Positions 4,420 to 5,349 of a stretch of DNA of 5,349 nt are shown piece by piece. Origin of the DNA: Arenicella sp. (lineage in GTDB: Bacteria; Pseudomonadota; Gammaproteobacteria; Arenicellales; Arenicellaceae); the NCBI GenBank assembly GCA_023299895.1, contig JALZWI010000149.1, forward strand, positions 1-5,349, read 5' to 3'. Numbering within the stretch: the first letter of the stretch is position 1; each line of letters opens with the position of its first letter. The translations under genes were made by a program, and so were the position numbers. The notes below the pieces were generated by a model. The model searched no databases and was not told the origin of the DNA. It saw only the letters and a program-made list of their open reading frames with translations.

Positions 4420-5349
4420 GACGCCTCATCTACATCGAGATTATCATCTTTTTCTTGATTCGCATATTCAACTCCATATTCAGCATTGATATAACTTGCT
4501 ATGGCAACAGTCCGTAATGAAATAAAATTCTCAAAATCAGCTTTTGTTTTCTCTGATTTTTTTATCAATTCCAAAGCAGCACCATCTATCAAATGAGAAT
4601 AATATAAATCGTTAGCTTTTTCGGTTTGTTTATTGCACCCATCTAGACTACTTTTATATTGGTCTTTCGGGTCGGCATTTTTAAAGTCATTGTTACTGCT
4701 GGTTTCGATAATAGCTATATTAGAAATTAAGTTACAGGAGTCACGTTCATTCCAATTTTTTAAATACTTTTTACAATACTGTGTCGGCCAGAGGTGATGA
4801 AGTTGGGTATTTCTACTGCTTATTTTTACCACAGAGCCAGTCATCAAATCTTTTGCGCCTTTTTGATTCAATATACACCTGACCATTTTACCAATCGCAC
4901 CTCCAGGTGTAGCTTGTTTGAGGTTTGTGTATTTTTCTAGGAGACTGGAATCTAACAAACTCATATCGTTATTTTCTATAGCCTCTAAAAGAAAACGCGC
5001 ATCAGATCTTTGTTTATTATTTACTCCTTCAGTAAAGCGTTGATGTAAACATGAAGAAACAACGTATCGTTTTATTATGTTGAAAGCTAGTGCTTTATCT
5101 TTAGGGCTTTTTTTATTGATTTCAGCCTCATGCCAAGCATAAGCTAGCGGAGCAAATATTGCGTCATAAGGTACATTAGAATTATCAACATCAAGTGCGA
5201 ATCCAAGTTGCTGAGTTAGAAAGTCACCTACCGCCTCGAGAGAGGTAACAGCAGATTTCTGATGAGCGGCCCAATTATTTTTATTAAGGCTTTTAGGAAT
5301 GAGAGATTTTTTAGGGTCTTTTCCATCCATCAATAATACAGTTTGTAAA
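4416..5349 (-). CDS. DUF262-type protein, C-terminal part with HNH/DUF1524-like nuclease motif (partial)
   Basis: The 5' end lies beyond the right edge. The frame stays open to base 5348 with no stop, and neither TTG 5333 nor ATG 5330 has a Shine-Dalgarno, so neither is likely to be the true start. Numbering from the TTG codon, about 305 residues are visible. A helical region (21-150) contains VPYDAIFAPLAYAW (54-67), a stretch around RYVVSSCLHQRFTEG (89-103) and SDARFLL (110-116). These resemble the middle of DUF262 proteins, where LPY...PLA, a tryptophan/tyrosine helix and a conserved RD-like pair occur. Then comes LHHLWP (178-183), S-N (204-205), N214/N215 and P222...Y226, the layout of DUF1524/His-Me finger nucleases. 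DUF262 proteins normally begin with a ParB-like NTPase domain, as in the type IV restriction enzyme GmrSD, which cleaves modified phage DNA. A defence nuclease is thus a reasonable inference, but the decisive N-terminal domain is not visible. A small ORF overlaps its stop. Confidence 0.75.
   Translation of the reverse strand, partial: LQTVLLMDGKDPKKSLIPKSLNKNNWAAHQKSAVTSLEAVGDFLTQQLGFALDVDNSNVPYDAIFAPLAYAWHEAEINKKSPKDKALAFNIIKRYVVSSCLHQRFTEGVNNKQRSDARFLLEAIENNDMSLLDSSLLEKYTNLKQATPGGAIGKMVRCILNQKGAKDLMTGSVVKISSRNTQLHHLWPTQYCKKYLKNWNERDSCNLISNIAIIETSSNNDFKNADPKDQYKSSLDGCNKQTEKANDLYYSHLIDGAALELIKKSEKTKADFENFISLRTVAIASYINAEYGVEYANQEKDDNLDVDEAS

Noticed and set aside
5331..5333. TTG at 5333 as the true start of the nuclease gene
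   Set aside because: The frame continues without a stop to the window edge, there is no Shine-Dalgarno, and the family normally carries a further N-terminal domain.

Overview
The window looks like chromosomal DNA of an AT-rich marine gammaproteobacterium, probably Alteromonadales (a Colwellia/Thalassotalea-like lineage is my best guess). This rests on the protein families present: a YaiL-type DUF2058 protein, a DUF302 protein, an Ais-like histidine phosphatase and an RluA-type pseudouridine synthase with a basic N-terminal tail. No rRNA, tRNA, CRISPR array or intact insertion sequence is visible.

Layout. Bases 1-346 hold no gene but carry a short repeat at 120-157. A secreted protein with a signal peptide, a ten-serine tract and a cytochrome-c-like but haem-motif-free domain runs forward at 347-757. 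It converges on a predicted lipoprotein of the histidine phosphatase superfamily (1003-1599, reverse). An imperfect inverted repeat lies between them. Next on the reverse strand is a cytoplasmic DUF302 protein (1697-2101), whose real start is an ATG rather than the upstream TTG. A divergent promoter region separates it from the forward DUF2058/YaiL-like gene (2394-2939). That gene converges, with a 45-base gap, on the RluA-family pseudouridine synthase (2985-3983, reverse). These are mostly housekeeping or poorly characterised single genes, and nothing suggests they work as one pathway.

The right end is accessory in character. A reverse-strand gene enters from beyond the right edge and ends at 4416. 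Its visible part matches the C-terminal half of DUF262-type proteins, with a DUF1524/HNH-like nuclease motif. That family includes the type IV restriction enzyme GmrSD and other anti-phage factors. Downstream, 3984-4415 is debris-like. It holds a GC-rich patch, an 11-base direct repeat, a second copy of the 120-157 repeat, a 46-codon ORF whose ATG overlaps the nuclease stop (ATGA), and a start-less open frame that would continue this ORF after a +1 shift.

The best lead for an uncharacterised system is this DUF262/HNH gene plus its possible coupled, frameshifted small partner. The main gene is cut by the window edge, and the small ORF overlaps a repeat, so the partner idea is weak until checked.
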